A DNA stretch of 24,393 nt from Bacillota bacterium (GTDB lineage: Bacteria > Bacillota > Clostridia > Clostridiales > Clostridiaceae): the NCBI GenBank assembly GCA_030706015.1, contig JAUZPI010000066.1, positions 1 to 24,393 of the forward strand. Direction: 5' to 3'. Shown piece by piece: positions 14,742 to 22,822 of the stretch (within the stretch, counting starts at the first letter, position 1; the number at the start of each line of letters is the position of its first letter). The position numbers were made by a program, and so were the translations under genes. The notes under the pieces are model-generated. The model was not told where the DNA came from. It saw only the letters and a list, made by a program, of their open reading frames with translations, and searched no databases.

Positions 14742-14894
14742 AAAGTAATACAAATGTAATATCAAGCATTATAAAAGTATTACTTCAATATAAAGTTTAG
14801 CGGAAAGGAGTTGATAAAACATAATAATATTTATTTATACCAGTAAAAAAGGATAAAAAGGTGTCCCCTGGGGGCACAATTTAGGAGGGTACTT
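14742..14894 (+). promoter_or_regulatory. Leader region of the coiled-coil/coupling-protein operon with dyad at 14861-14877
   Basis: AAAGTAATAC (14742) and GTATTACTT (14777) form an inverted repeat around a TATAAA-like box. GGAAAGGAG at 14802-14810 has no gene after it. The notable part is the near-perfect 17-base dyad GTGTCCCCTGGGGGCAC at 14861-14877, five bases before AGGAGGG at 14883. As RNA it would form a six-pair hairpin with a CCUGG loop directly before the ribosome site. A second copy in the same position precedes the surface-protein gene at 17839. Confidence 0.7.
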
Positions 14895-16043
14895 ATGGAG
14901 AAGCGTATTAACTTAGAAATTGATGAACATTACAAAAAGCTTAAGGAAGCTGATAAGTATAGGGACAAGAAGGAGCTTAATAATAATATTGAGCAAACAA
15001 GATATCCTGAATCTATCACAAATGAACTTGATCAGTATATGAGAAATTTATCAGAGGAACAAAGACTTAAGGCTAAAAAGGAAAGTGCTAATAAAAAAGA
15101 ACCAATCGGATTAATATATGATTTTGTGAAAATAACAAATCACACAATAGAAGATATAACAACAAGTCTTCATAAATCTGCAAATAAACTAGTTGAAGAT
15201 ATGGCATATAGCCTTCATAAATCTACAAGTCGATTAGTAGAGGATACTAAATCTTCGCTTAATACAATTAAAAATATTAATGAAAATAAGATTGATATTA
15301 GTAAAAATCCAAGTCAAGGAAAAGAAAACAAATATATTAACCAGGAGTTTAAAGAAGTTGATATTAGAAAAGAGCTTGATAATGCTAGGAAGACAGATAA
15401 GGAACTTTATAAGAATTTAGAATCCATAAATAGGATAACCGAGAGGGATATTAAGCAGTTGAATAATACCTATCAGCAATATAATGATTTACTAAGTATG
15501 GCTAATGAGTGTAATTTAAGGTTAGGTTATGAACAACGAATGTCAGGTGTTAAAGTTTATGGAGAAAGTAAAAGAAGTATAGAGGCTCACCAGGCAGAGC
15601 TAGTAAGTGTTGTCAAAGGAGAAACTAAAGAGCAGGTTGCATTAAAACGTTCTGAAAAAGCCATGAATTATATTGATAAGGCTGAAATGAAAATAGAGAA
15701 CATAAAGAGCCAGAATAAGCTATTTGATATAAGAGGAAATATTGAAAGAAACCAGACGATAAAAGATATCAAAAAGGAAATTGAGAATCCAAAACAGATA
15801 CTAAAGGAAAATGGTATTAATACTAAGCAGGACTTTAATAAGCTTAAGGAGGAAGTTTTAAAAAGAGAAAGCTCCGTTAAAAGGGTTATAGATACTGAAA
15901 ATTCTAGGTATAAGGAAGAACTAAAAGAATATAAAAGCGAAGAAAAATTGTCAAATCAAGTTGAACAAAAATCCAAGAATCAATTGACACCAAGTAATGA
16001 TGTTAAGACCTCAAAGACTAAGACAGCTCAATTGGAAAGGTAG
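14895..16043 (+). CDS. Coiled-coil protein of the mobilization operon
   Basis: A 382-residue, highly charged soluble protein with no hydrophobic segment. Long helical stretches run over residues about 160-215 and 245-360. An imperfect tandem repeat lies near residues 89-117: SLHKSANKLVEDM, then SLHKSTSRLVEDT, then a partial third copy. I recognise no family. It sits nine bases ahead of the coupling-protein gene and is surely co-transcribed with it. A role as a relaxosome-to-coupling-protein adapter is a reasonable guess from position and coiled-coil nature, but nothing in the sequence proves it. AGGAGGG lies five bases before the ATG, just after the shared dyad. Confidence 0.7.
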   Translation: MEKRINLEIDEHYKKLKEADKYRDKKELNNNIEQTRYPESITNELDQYMRNLSEEQRLKAKKESANKKEPIGLIYDFVKITNHTIEDITTSLHKSANKLVEDMAYSLHKSTSRLVEDTKSSLNTIKNINENKIDISKNPSQGKENKYINQEFKEVDIRKELDNARKTDKELYKNLESINRITERDIKQLNNTYQQYNDLLSMANECNLRLGYEQRMSGVKVYGESKRSIEAHQAELVSVVKGETKEQVALKRSEKAMNYIDKAEMKIENIKSQNKLFDIRGNIERNQTIKDIKKEIENPKQILKENGINTKQDFNKLKEEVLKRESSVKRVIDTENSRYKEELKEYKSEEKLSNQVEQKSKNQLTPSNDVKTSKTKTAQLER

Positions 16044-16051
16044 GCGATAAT

Positions 16052-17716
16052 ATGCAAAGAAAAACTCCAAAGAAACCATCAGGGCTAGTAATTACAATGC
16101 TTAAAGCAGTGGTGCTATTTATCCTAGTAATTGCTATCTCAGATTCTATAATCAACATGATAACAAAGAATTATGTTATGAGGGATGCCTTAGAGTATTT
16201 AATAATAGGTGGATATATAATAGCGGTTTATAAGACGTTAATAGCAGACAAGTTAAAAGATAATACTTTGATTAATAAAATAATAAAGGGCTTAGGTATA
16301 TTAATTACAGGGAATATGTTAATGAACGCAATCACTAAGATAGCAGGTAATAAGTGCATATCAATTTTAGTAGGATGGGCATGGCTCATTGCCACCATTT
16401 ACTTAATATATCTGGTCTTTAAGACTAGCAATAATGGTAATATCCTCAATAGCGTTAATCCTTTTGTAAAGGAAGCAGAAGGTATCATATTTGGAAAGAA
16501 AGGCTCAACAGTATACTCTATGCCTGAAACAGAGGAAGGGCACGTAATAGTAATAGGGGGACAGGGTACTGCCAAAACTCAATCAGTATCATTACCAACA
16601 TTGCTCACCTGGAAAGGTGCAGCTATAGTTATCGACATAAAAGGAGAGCTTCATTCCTTTACAGCAGGCTATAGAGAAAAAGTTATAGGTAGCAAGGTTT
16701 ATGTCTTTGATCCTGATGACCCTAATTGCGATTGCTATGACCCACTGGAGCAAATTAAGGAGATAGATGGAGCTACAGAACTAGCAAGAAATATAATACC
16801 CACGCAGGAAAAAGACCCATTTTGGAGTCAGTGTGCACAAGGAGTCTTTGCTTCTGCAATACTGGATGGTATTAATAAAAATCAAGCATTTGGAGACATT
16901 TGTGAAAGAATATTAGTTACAGAGCCTAACCAGTTGATAGAAGAGTTGTTTAATAGCGAAGATAATAGGGTTAAGTTATTATGTAGTGCTGCCAATGGCA
17001 TAGCTGAAAATACATTAACAGGTGTTTTTTCAACACTTAGAACATACATATTAACCTTTGCAAGTGATGAGAAAATTAGAAATGCTACAAGGAAAACAAG
17101 TTGGACACCAGCAGTATTGGAAGAAGGGGCTACAATTTACTTAAGAATTCATGAAAGCATGATAGGGCAGTATAAAGGATTAATTGCAAGCATGATTTCT
17201 CAGACATTTAGGTATCTAACAAAGAGAAAAGACCACCAACAGCCATCAATATTAATGTTACTTGACGAGCTGCCACGTCTAGGAAAAGTTGAAGGATTGG
17301 CTGAAGCTATGGGTACTTTAAGAAGTAGAAATGTCCATATAGTGCCTATTGTTCAATCATTATCAGACTTAGATAGACATTACGGTAAGGAAATAAGAAA
17401 GATAGTTATTGATAATACATCTTACAAGGTAATACTAGGTGTAGGAGATTTTGATACCCAAAAATATTTTAGTGATTTATCAGGTACTCATAAGGTGTGG
17501 CAGAAGAGCTACAATAACGGTGGATTGCTAGGAATGACTAAAGGAAACACAGATAGCTTGGTTGAAGAAAAGGTTATAAAACCTGAGCGGTTTGGACAAC
17601 TTAAGGTAGATAAAAAGTCCATTGTATTTGGATTAAGAGAACCAATTGAAGTGGACAAGTTACTCGCCTATGAAACACCAAAATATAAGAAACTTATAGA
17701 TACCTATGGACTATAG
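16052..17716 (+). CDS. VirD4/TraG-type coupling protein
   Basis: A 554-residue type IV coupling ATPase that would bring the relaxase-DNA complex to a secretion channel. Four hydrophobic segments (about residues 11-31, 47-65, 76-95 and 102-123) anchor it in the membrane. The P-loop is VIGGQGTAKTQS with Lys175; the glycine normally before this lysine is alanine (GTAKT instead of GSGKT). ILMLLDELPRLGK gives Walker B Asp405 and Glu406. AAIVIDIKGELHSFTAGYRE and YVFDPDDP are TraG/VirD4-family landmarks. The element codes for no other channel subunit, so this protein must work with a foreign mating apparatus; carrying its own coupling protein may widen the choice of helper. It begins nine bases after the coiled-coil gene. 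Confidence 0.92.
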   Translation: MQRKTPKKPSGLVITMLKAVVLFILVIAISDSIINMITKNYVMRDALEYLIIGGYIIAVYKTLIADKLKDNTLINKIIKGLGILITGNMLMNAITKIAGNKCISILVGWAWLIATIYLIYLVFKTSNNGNILNSVNPFVKEAEGIIFGKKGSTVYSMPETEEGHVIVIGGQGTAKTQSVSLPTLLTWKGAAIVIDIKGELHSFTAGYREKVIGSKVYVFDPDDPNCDCYDPLEQIKEIDGATELARNIIPTQEKDPFWSQCAQGVFASAILDGINKNQAFGDICERILVTEPNQLIEELFNSEDNRVKLLCSAANGIAENTLTGVFSTLRTYILTFASDEKIRNATRKTSWTPAVLEEGATIYLRIHESMIGQYKGLIASMISQTFRYLTKRKDHQQPSILMLLDELPRLGKVEGLAEAMGTLRSRNVHIVPIVQSLSDLDRHYGKEIRKIVIDNTSYKVILGVGDFDTQKYFSDLSGTHKVWQKSYNNGGLLGMTKGNTDSLVEEKVIKPERFGQLKVDKKSIVFGLREPIEVDKLLAYETPKYKKLIDTYGL

Positions 17717-17721
17717 AAAAA

Positions 17722-17772
17722 GGGCTTCTTAAGTAGAAGCCCAAGTATCACAAGTTGCGACCTTGTGATACT
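17722..17772 (+). terminator. Two hairpins after the coupling-protein gene
   Basis: GGGCTTCT/AGAAGCCC (17722-17742, five-base loop) is followed at once by AGTATCACAAG/CTTGTGATACT (17744-17772, seven-base loop, 11 perfect pairs). No long T run follows either, so termination is likely but may be partial. TATAACACA repeats at 17775-17800 lie between these and the surface-protein gene and may hold its promoter. Confidence 0.55.
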
Positions 17773-17838
17773 ATATAACACATTTTATAACACACATTTA
17801 TTATAACAGAGGATAAACTTAGTGGACAACTATAAAAA

Positions 17839-17866
17839 GTGTCCCCAGGGGGCACAAATTAGGAGG
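17839..17866 (+). promoter_or_regulatory. Second copy of the 17-base dyad before the surface-protein gene
   Basis: GTGTCCCCAGGGGGCAC at 17839-17855, then AAATT and AGGAGG at 17861-17866. Compared with 14861-14877 it differs only at the central base; flanking ATAAAAAG and the ribosome site are conserved too. Two separated transcripts of the element thus share one translational or transcriptional control site. Confidence 0.72.
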
Positions 17867-17872
17867 ATTTAT

Positions 17873-20749
17873 ATGAAAAGGATATTATTAAGTATTGTTG
17901 CTATATTTATTTTGGTTTCTTTATTTCCAGTCAATATTGCCAGAGCTGCTACGGTTATTAGTTTCCCAGACAGTAACCTAGCAAATGCATTAAGTTTAAT
18001 TATCGGAAAGCCTTCAAATGCTATTACTGATGATGATATGAGGAGCTTAACTGGTTCATTAGCATTAGGAGAAAAGAATATAGTTGATTTAACAGGAATA
18101 CAATATGCAACTAATATAACGAGATTAGAACTATACTCTAATAAAATAACGAATATTACCCCATTGGCATCACTTACAAAGCTTACAGAGCTAGAAATTG
18201 GAGGTAATCCAATTAATGATTTGAGTCCTTTAGGAAACCTTGTAAATCTAAACTATTTAGTTCTACCGACTAATAGGGAATTTACAAATTACAGTGCGAT
18301 GGCATCACTTACAAAGCTACAAACCATTTATGCTCCATTAGATAATATAAGTGACTTGAGCTTTATGAATAACTTGAAAGAACTTAAAAGAATTGATTTA
18401 CCCCATAATGGAATAACTGATATTACTCCACTGACAGGACTTACAAAACTTGAAGATGTAGACCTTTCGGATAATGATATATCAAATGTTAAACCATTAT
18501 TAGGGAGTTTAGATATGCGCAATTTGAGTCTAGGAGCTAATCATAAACTTAATGATGACAACTTAAAGGATTTAAAGGTACTCACTAAATTAACTCAATT
18601 ACACGTTGGAAATACGAACATATCAGACCTTAGTCCAATAGATTCAATGACAAATTTACAAATGCTTAATGTTCAAGGCTCTCAAGTTAAAGACATATCC
18701 GTATTATCAAACCTTCACAATCTACAAAGCATATATCTGCAAGGAAATTATATAACGGACGTTTCACCATTAGCAGGGCTTACACATCTTCAAGACCAAC
18801 AAGTTGATTTACGAGATAACTTTATAAATACTTTTTCGGGGGATAATAAAACTATACTTGACGAATTAAATGTTAAAAGCTATGTAAATGAACAAAACAA
18901 AATCGCTTTAGACCCTAATGGTAAGCAGAGCTTTACTGTTAATACAGGAGAAACAATTAACATTCCAATTTATGTGCTACAAAGTAACGATGGGGTATCA
19001 TGGACTTTGTGGAATGGGATACCTGGCGAGGATATAGGGGTACAATCAAGTGATAAAAGCATTGCAACCTCAGGGGTAACCGTTGGAGGTGTTCCATATG
19101 TTACTGGTGTTAGTGCTGGAACTGTTGAAATTACAGCTACATATAAAGGTATTAATAGTGAGTTTACTACAACTAAATTCAGTGTAAAGGTTAATGCTCC
19201 TCAGCTAAAGGGCAGTATAACAGTTAGATATAAGGATGAAGATAATAATGATATATCAACACCTGATGTAATTAATAATCTAGACTTAGGCAACTATACA
19301 GAGAATGCAAAGACGATATCAGGATTTTTTCTTGATGATAGTACCAGTAAGAGCATAACACTTACTGCAGATAATCTAAATCAAACTGTAATATTTACTT
19401 ATAAGAAGATTTTAGGCAGCATAACAGTAAAGTACCAAGATGAAAGCGGCGTTGATATAATAACTCCGGATATAACAAATAAATTAAGCATGGGTACGTA
19501 TACTAGGAGTGCAAAGAGTATCCAAGGATATACACTTAACGACAGCAGTACAAAAAGCGTATATCTTACGGACAATAGCCCAAATAAGACTATTATTTTC
19601 ATCTATAAGAAGGACATTGTACAACCACCAGTTATAAAAGGTTCATATACGGTTCAATATAAAGACCATGAGGGTAATTTATTAGATCAAGAGGTAAAGT
19701 CTTTTTTGGACTTAGGGACGTATACAATACAAAGCAAGAGCTTTGATGGATATACCCTAGATGATAGCTTTACCAAGACAGTAACGTTAACAGAATGCAC
19801 TCCAAACCAAACAATAGTATTCTATTATAAGAAGAATGAAATTTTAAATCCAACAATTAAAGGTAGCATAATAGTAAAGTATCAGGATGAAAATGGAGTT
19901 GATATTCAAGCACCTTTAGTAGACAATAATTTAGAATTAGGTTCTTATGTAGAATTTGCAAAGAGTATAAATGGATATGTTTTAAAAGACAACTCTATGA
20001 AAATTGTTAACTTATCACAAGATAACAAAGACCAGACTGTTATATTCTCTTATAAAAAGATTATATTAGGCACGATTATTGTACAATATAAAGACCAAGA
20101 TGGGAATTTAATAGCTCCTGAAGAGGTTAAGGGTAACTTAAAGCTAATGGCTTATGCCGAGCAATCAAAGAACTTCCCTGGATACACATTAAATGATATT
20201 CCAATGAAGACAGTGGTATTAAATGAAGAACAGCCATCAAAAACAATAGTATTTAATTATAAAAAGGTTACTGGAACTGTTGAGGGTACTGTAACAGATG
20301 TTAATGGAAAGCCTATTAAGGGAATTAGAATTGAATTACATAGCAATCCAATATATACGCTAACTGATGAAAATGGACACTACAAATTTACTAATGTGGA
20401 ACTAGGTAATCATGTAATAAGAATATCAGACGTAAATTATAAATCTATAAAAGAGATTAGGATTTCTGTTAGTATAGATGAAAATAATAAGCCAACTACT
20501 AAGGTTATTGATGGTAATGGTACTCCATCGCAGGACTTAAGTCTAACCCAGGATAGTAATAGGAGGATAGTAGACTTCGTGGTTGTTCCAACTGGAGAAA
20601 TAGTAGCAGATAAGCAGAAGAATAAACTTCCACAGACAGGAAGCACTATAGATTTTAGAGTATTAATTTCAATAGGTTTAGCTCTAATTTTAATTGGTAG
20701 TATAGTATTTTCAAAGAAGATTATTAAGCATGAGAAAAGGCAAAGATAA
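17873..20749 (+). CDS. Sortase-anchored LRR and MucBP surface protein
   Basis: A 958-residue secreted adhesin-like protein. Residues 1-26 form a signal peptide (KRILLSIVAIFILVSLFP, cut near ARA-A). About 50-340 are internalin-type leucine-rich repeats of 22 residues (LTKLTELEIGGNPINDLSPL, LTGLTKLEDVDLSDNDISNV). About 360-440 resemble a bacterial Ig-like region. Five MucBP-type modules of 68-75 residues start at 447, 515, 590, 664 and 733 (GSITVKYQDE pattern). About 800-850 are a carboxypeptidase-regulatory-like module. The C-terminus has LPQTG at 919-923, a hydrophobic segment and a basic tail, so host sortase should link it to peptidoglycan. A GTG at 17822 would lie upstream of the dyad; the ATG at 17873, after AGGAGG, starts the signal peptide. 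It could bind host mucin or help cells aggregate for mating. Confidence 0.92.
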   Translation: MKRILLSIVAIFILVSLFPVNIARAATVISFPDSNLANALSLIIGKPSNAITDDDMRSLTGSLALGEKNIVDLTGIQYATNITRLELYSNKITNITPLASLTKLTELEIGGNPINDLSPLGNLVNLNYLVLPTNREFTNYSAMASLTKLQTIYAPLDNISDLSFMNNLKELKRIDLPHNGITDITPLTGLTKLEDVDLSDNDISNVKPLLGSLDMRNLSLGANHKLNDDNLKDLKVLTKLTQLHVGNTNISDLSPIDSMTNLQMLNVQGSQVKDISVLSNLHNLQSIYLQGNYITDVSPLAGLTHLQDQQVDLRDNFINTFSGDNKTILDELNVKSYVNEQNKIALDPNGKQSFTVNTGETINIPIYVLQSNDGVSWTLWNGIPGEDIGVQSSDKSIATSGVTVGGVPYVTGVSAGTVEITATYKGINSEFTTTKFSVKVNAPQLKGSITVRYKDEDNNDISTPDVINNLDLGNYTENAKTISGFFLDDSTSKSITLTADNLNQTVIFTYKKILGSITVKYQDESGVDIITPDITNKLSMGTYTRSAKSIQGYTLNDSSTKSVYLTDNSPNKTIIFIYKKDIVQPPVIKGSYTVQYKDHEGNLLDQEVKSFLDLGTYTIQSKSFDGYTLDDSFTKTVTLTECTPNQTIVFYYKKNEILNPTIKGSIIVKYQDENGVDIQAPLVDNNLELGSYVEFAKSINGYVLKDNSMKIVNLSQDNKDQTVIFSYKKIILGTIIVQYKDQDGNLIAPEEVKGNLKLMAYAEQSKNFPGYTLNDIPMKTVVLNEEQPSKTIVFNYKKVTGTVEGTVTDVNGKPIKGIRIELHSNPIYTLTDENGHYKFTNVELGNHVIRISDVNYKSIKEIRISVSIDENNKPTTKVIDGNGTPSQDLSLTQDSNRRIVDFVVVPTGEIVADKQKNKLPQTGSTIDFRVLISIGLALILIGSIVFSKKIIKHEKRQR

Positions 20750-20784
20750 AGATTATTTTAGGGATATAATAGGGAGGAATTAAT

Positions 20785-20988
20785 TTGAATAATATAATTT
20801 ATGAGCCATTTGAGACACTGAAAGAACAGGAGTGTTTTGAAGAGTCACTAAAAGATGAAATAGAACAAGGCATGATAGATAAAGCACAATTAAGTGCTGA
20901 TGAAGATATGATATTAATAGAAAATGCTAGGGATAAGGTATCTGTTTTACAATCACGATTAGAGGAAAGATTAATATATTCAAAATAA
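20785..20988 (+). CDS. Small acidic protein of unknown function
   Basis: A 67-residue, acidic, mostly helical protein (EQECFEESLKDEIEQGMIDK). It starts at TTG with AGGGAGGA six bases upstream, 36 bases after the surface-protein stop, and a TATAAT lies just before the ribosome site. I recognise no family. A reverse-strand frame across the same DNA is less convincing because it has no ribosome site and enters the non-coding RNA region. Confidence 0.6.
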   Translation: MNNIIYEPFETLKEQECFEESLKDEIEQGMIDKAQLSADEDMILIENARDKVSVLQSRLEERLIYSK

Positions 20989-21014
20989 TATAATGTGGAA
21001 TCTAATAGGTGATA

Positions 21015-21260
21015 TGATATAATGTATTTAGTGCAGAGCATAAGAGCTTTGGAGTTAATGTGAGGGTGGTGATCTCCAACACTCCGCAAACTATCCCTCT
21101 GGTGCCACGAAGGGACAGACGAAAAGTATCGTGGGTTTTTATGGAGACAAATAGTGAATTAAGGTTTACTAAAGACTTTATCTTGATGGGTAAAACGGGG
21201 GAGTAAGTATATCAGGTAAACCAAGTAAAAACCACGCTAAAAATAGCGTGGTTTTTACTG
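21015..21260 (+). ncRNA. Structured non-coding RNA or riboswitch-like leader of unknown class
   Basis: An extended -10 box TGATATAAT (21015-21023) would start transcription near 21030. The RNA can form TTGGAG/CTCCAA around GAGGGTGGTGAT, and the loop GAGGG can pair with CCCTC near 21094-21099, a pseudoknot. CCACGA (21105)/TCGTGG (21129) with TTTTT after it looks like a first terminator. GGTTTAC (21163)/GTAAACC (21216) encloses GATGGGTAAAACGGGGGAG. A second, very strong terminator closes the unit at 21224-21259. There is no gene downstream on this strand, so a stand-alone RNA is more likely than a riboswitch. I cannot match it to a known class. Confidence 0.5.
21224..21259. terminator. Strong bidirectional-type terminator hairpin
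   Basis: AGTAAAAACCACGCTA pairs perfectly with TAGCGTGGTTTTTACT (16 bp) around an AAAA loop. Both arms end in A/T runs, so it can stop transcription from either side, separating the RNA unit from the minus-strand operon to the right. Confidence 0.85.
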
Positions 21261-21744
21261 TTAAATAAGAGATTGTGGGATTTGTTTAGCTTTTCTTAGA
21301 TAACTCTTAAAATAATAACTTAACTAAACCATGCGTATCATAAAGTAGAAGGCATATGCATAGCTTTGTTAACTCGTGTTCTATTATATTTGATCCATAA
21401 TAAATTCTGTAAGATGAATATCGTCAATTTTAGTTGTATTTATTTTGTGCAAATATTGCTTTATAATTTCCTCCATCATCTGTGCTCAGGGCAAGAGGAA
21501 GTGATCTATTTGTTATATCAATAATATCTTTTCTGCTGATAAGATACGACTTATCGTTGTAAGTAGAGAGAAGTATATTTAGTTATTAAGAGGGCGTGAA
21601 CTTTTTTATGAATAAGGTGATAATTATGGAAAGGGAATACAGTTAGTTATAAATAGAGGGGATTAATTTTATCACATGTCATGTATATTTTTACAAGTAG
21701 GGGGGTAAATTCAACATTGTATCTAATTAACTAACTTTTGAACT
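21261..21744. other. Gene-poor gap with a possible minus-strand gene remnant
   Basis: No gene with a start codon and ribosome site is visible over 480 bases. On the minus strand, 21582-21430 is an open frame of about 50 codons with coding-like content (YLISRKDIIDITNRSLPLAL followed by STDDGGNYKAIFA) that ends in a stop but has an upstream stop and no ATG, so it may be the decayed C-terminal end of a lost gene. The family is unknown. Plus-strand frames here are a dozen codons at most. Confidence 0.35.
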
Positions 21745-22446
21745 TTAAGGTTGTATGTTAAGCTTTCCTTCATTTTCATGAGGCTTTTTCCATTCTAATA
21801 TACCACTGTTAATATCCATATCAATTTGGGTTTTTTTATTTTCGAATATTTCAATTATATTAGTGTCGTCTTCTAAAACCAATTTTATCTCATTTAAGTC
21901 TAGGTCTAAAAGAATCCTAGGTGGTTTACTTTCTGAATATTTTAGGTTAATTTTGTTAACAAAGGCAGCTGCATCAGCCCAATGAGCATTTCCTCTTCCA
22001 CTAATACCAACTCTTGAAATAAAGATTCCTAGATTAATTTTCGATACATCCATTAGTGAATAAAATTTTCCTACTAGTCCAACTTCGACAGGCTCTTTAT
22101 GGTTTTTACATTCAATTAGAAATAAATTAGGTATCCATTCTGGAATAATATTTCGACTCCTCAGGATCCTTCCATTTACATTTAAATAAACCAAGATATC
22201 AAATTCATTACTCTGGGTATGTTTGTTTTTAATACACTTGAATATCCTAGTTCCTAGCAAGATTTTTTCGATTAAGTCCTCAAGTATTTTTCCTTTTTCA
22301 TAACTATTTAAGGCATCTTCCTCTATTTTCTTAATAATATTAGCTATATCTTTTTTTGTATCGCGATTTAATTCAAGGTGGCAAATTTGTTGGAAATCAC
22401 TAGGTAGGCTACTATTGAATTTATCAAAATATATGCCATTATTCAT
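21745..22446 (-). CDS. PD-(D/E)XK nuclease-like protein, third gene of the cargo operon
   Basis: A 233-residue protein with a restriction-endonuclease fold signature: a helix with Glu (YEKGKILEDLIEKILLG, residues about 50-66), Asp in SNEFDILVYLN (about 83-93), and the ExK strand LFLIECKNHKEP (about 113-124), in the order of PD-(D/E)XK enzymes such as Mrr and Card1-like nucleases. KFYSLM after it fits the helix that usually follows the core. The ATG overlaps the last eight bases of the preceding gene (ATGAATAA), so translation is coupled. A DNA-cleaving role in restriction or abortive defence is likely; the target is unknown. Confidence 0.72.
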   Translation of the reverse strand: MNNGIYFDKFNSSLPSDFQQICHLELNRDTKKDIANIIKKIEEDALNSYEKGKILEDLIEKILLGTRIFKCIKNKHTQSNEFDILVYLNVNGRILRSRNIIPEWIPNLFLIECKNHKEPVEVGLVGKFYSLMDVSKINLGIFISRVGISGRGNAHWADAAAFVNKINLKYSESKPPRILLDLDLNEIKLVLEDDTNIIEIFENKKTQIDMDINSGILEWKKPHENEGKLNIQP

Positions 22447-22822
22447 TTTTTATCACTCTAAAGTAAATGACTACATACTTATAGGGATTATCTTTATCAT
22501 AAAGTTCCTTGCCACAAACTTCACATACCTCTTGTTCCTCCAATTCATTGATATCCTCAAAAACCTCTGAACTAAAATCTTGGCATCTAGTACAATAAAG
22601 TTTATAAACTTGTTTTATAATGCTTTCTTTTTCAAGTAATGTTAATAATTTTGCGCTTTCACTAAGTGTAAGACCAAACTGTTCTTCTAATTTCTCTATA
22701 AAAATATAACTGTTTAGTGGTTTGTTCTGAATGTATTCGAGAACTTTTAACAATGTAACTTCTGATATACCAAGTTTACTTTTTAGACTTGGTAGAATAA
22801 TTTGAAATATACTTGACAACAT
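22439..22822 (-). CDS. Winged-helix and zinc-ribbon protein, second gene of the cargo operon
   Basis: A 127-residue protein. Residues about 18-70 look like a winged helix (VLEYIQNKPLNSYIFIEKLE, LTLSESAKLLTLLEKESI), and the C-terminal part has two CxxC pairs (YCTRC near 75-79 and CEVCG near 99-103), a four-cysteine zinc ribbon. AGAGGA lies seven bases before its ATG, and its first 47 bases overlap the end of the upstream gene. It may be the DNA- or RNA-sensing subunit, or an autoregulator acting on the palindrome at the operon promoter. No named family is assigned. Confidence 0.62.
   Translation of the reverse strand: MLSSIFQIILPSLKSKLGISEVTLLKVLEYIQNKPLNSYIFIEKLEEQFGLTLSESAKLLTLLEKESIIKQVYKLYCTRCQDFSSEVFEDINELEEQEVCEVCGKELYDKDNPYKYVVIYFRVIKNE

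Noticed and set aside
14811..14846. Eleven-codon leader peptide after GGAAAGGAG
   Set aside because: The TTG touches the ribosome site directly, so spacing is wrong, and there is no run of regulatory codons.
20799..21089. 96-codon minus-strand frame
   Set aside because: It overlaps the better-supported 20785 gene and the RNA unit, with no ribosome site.
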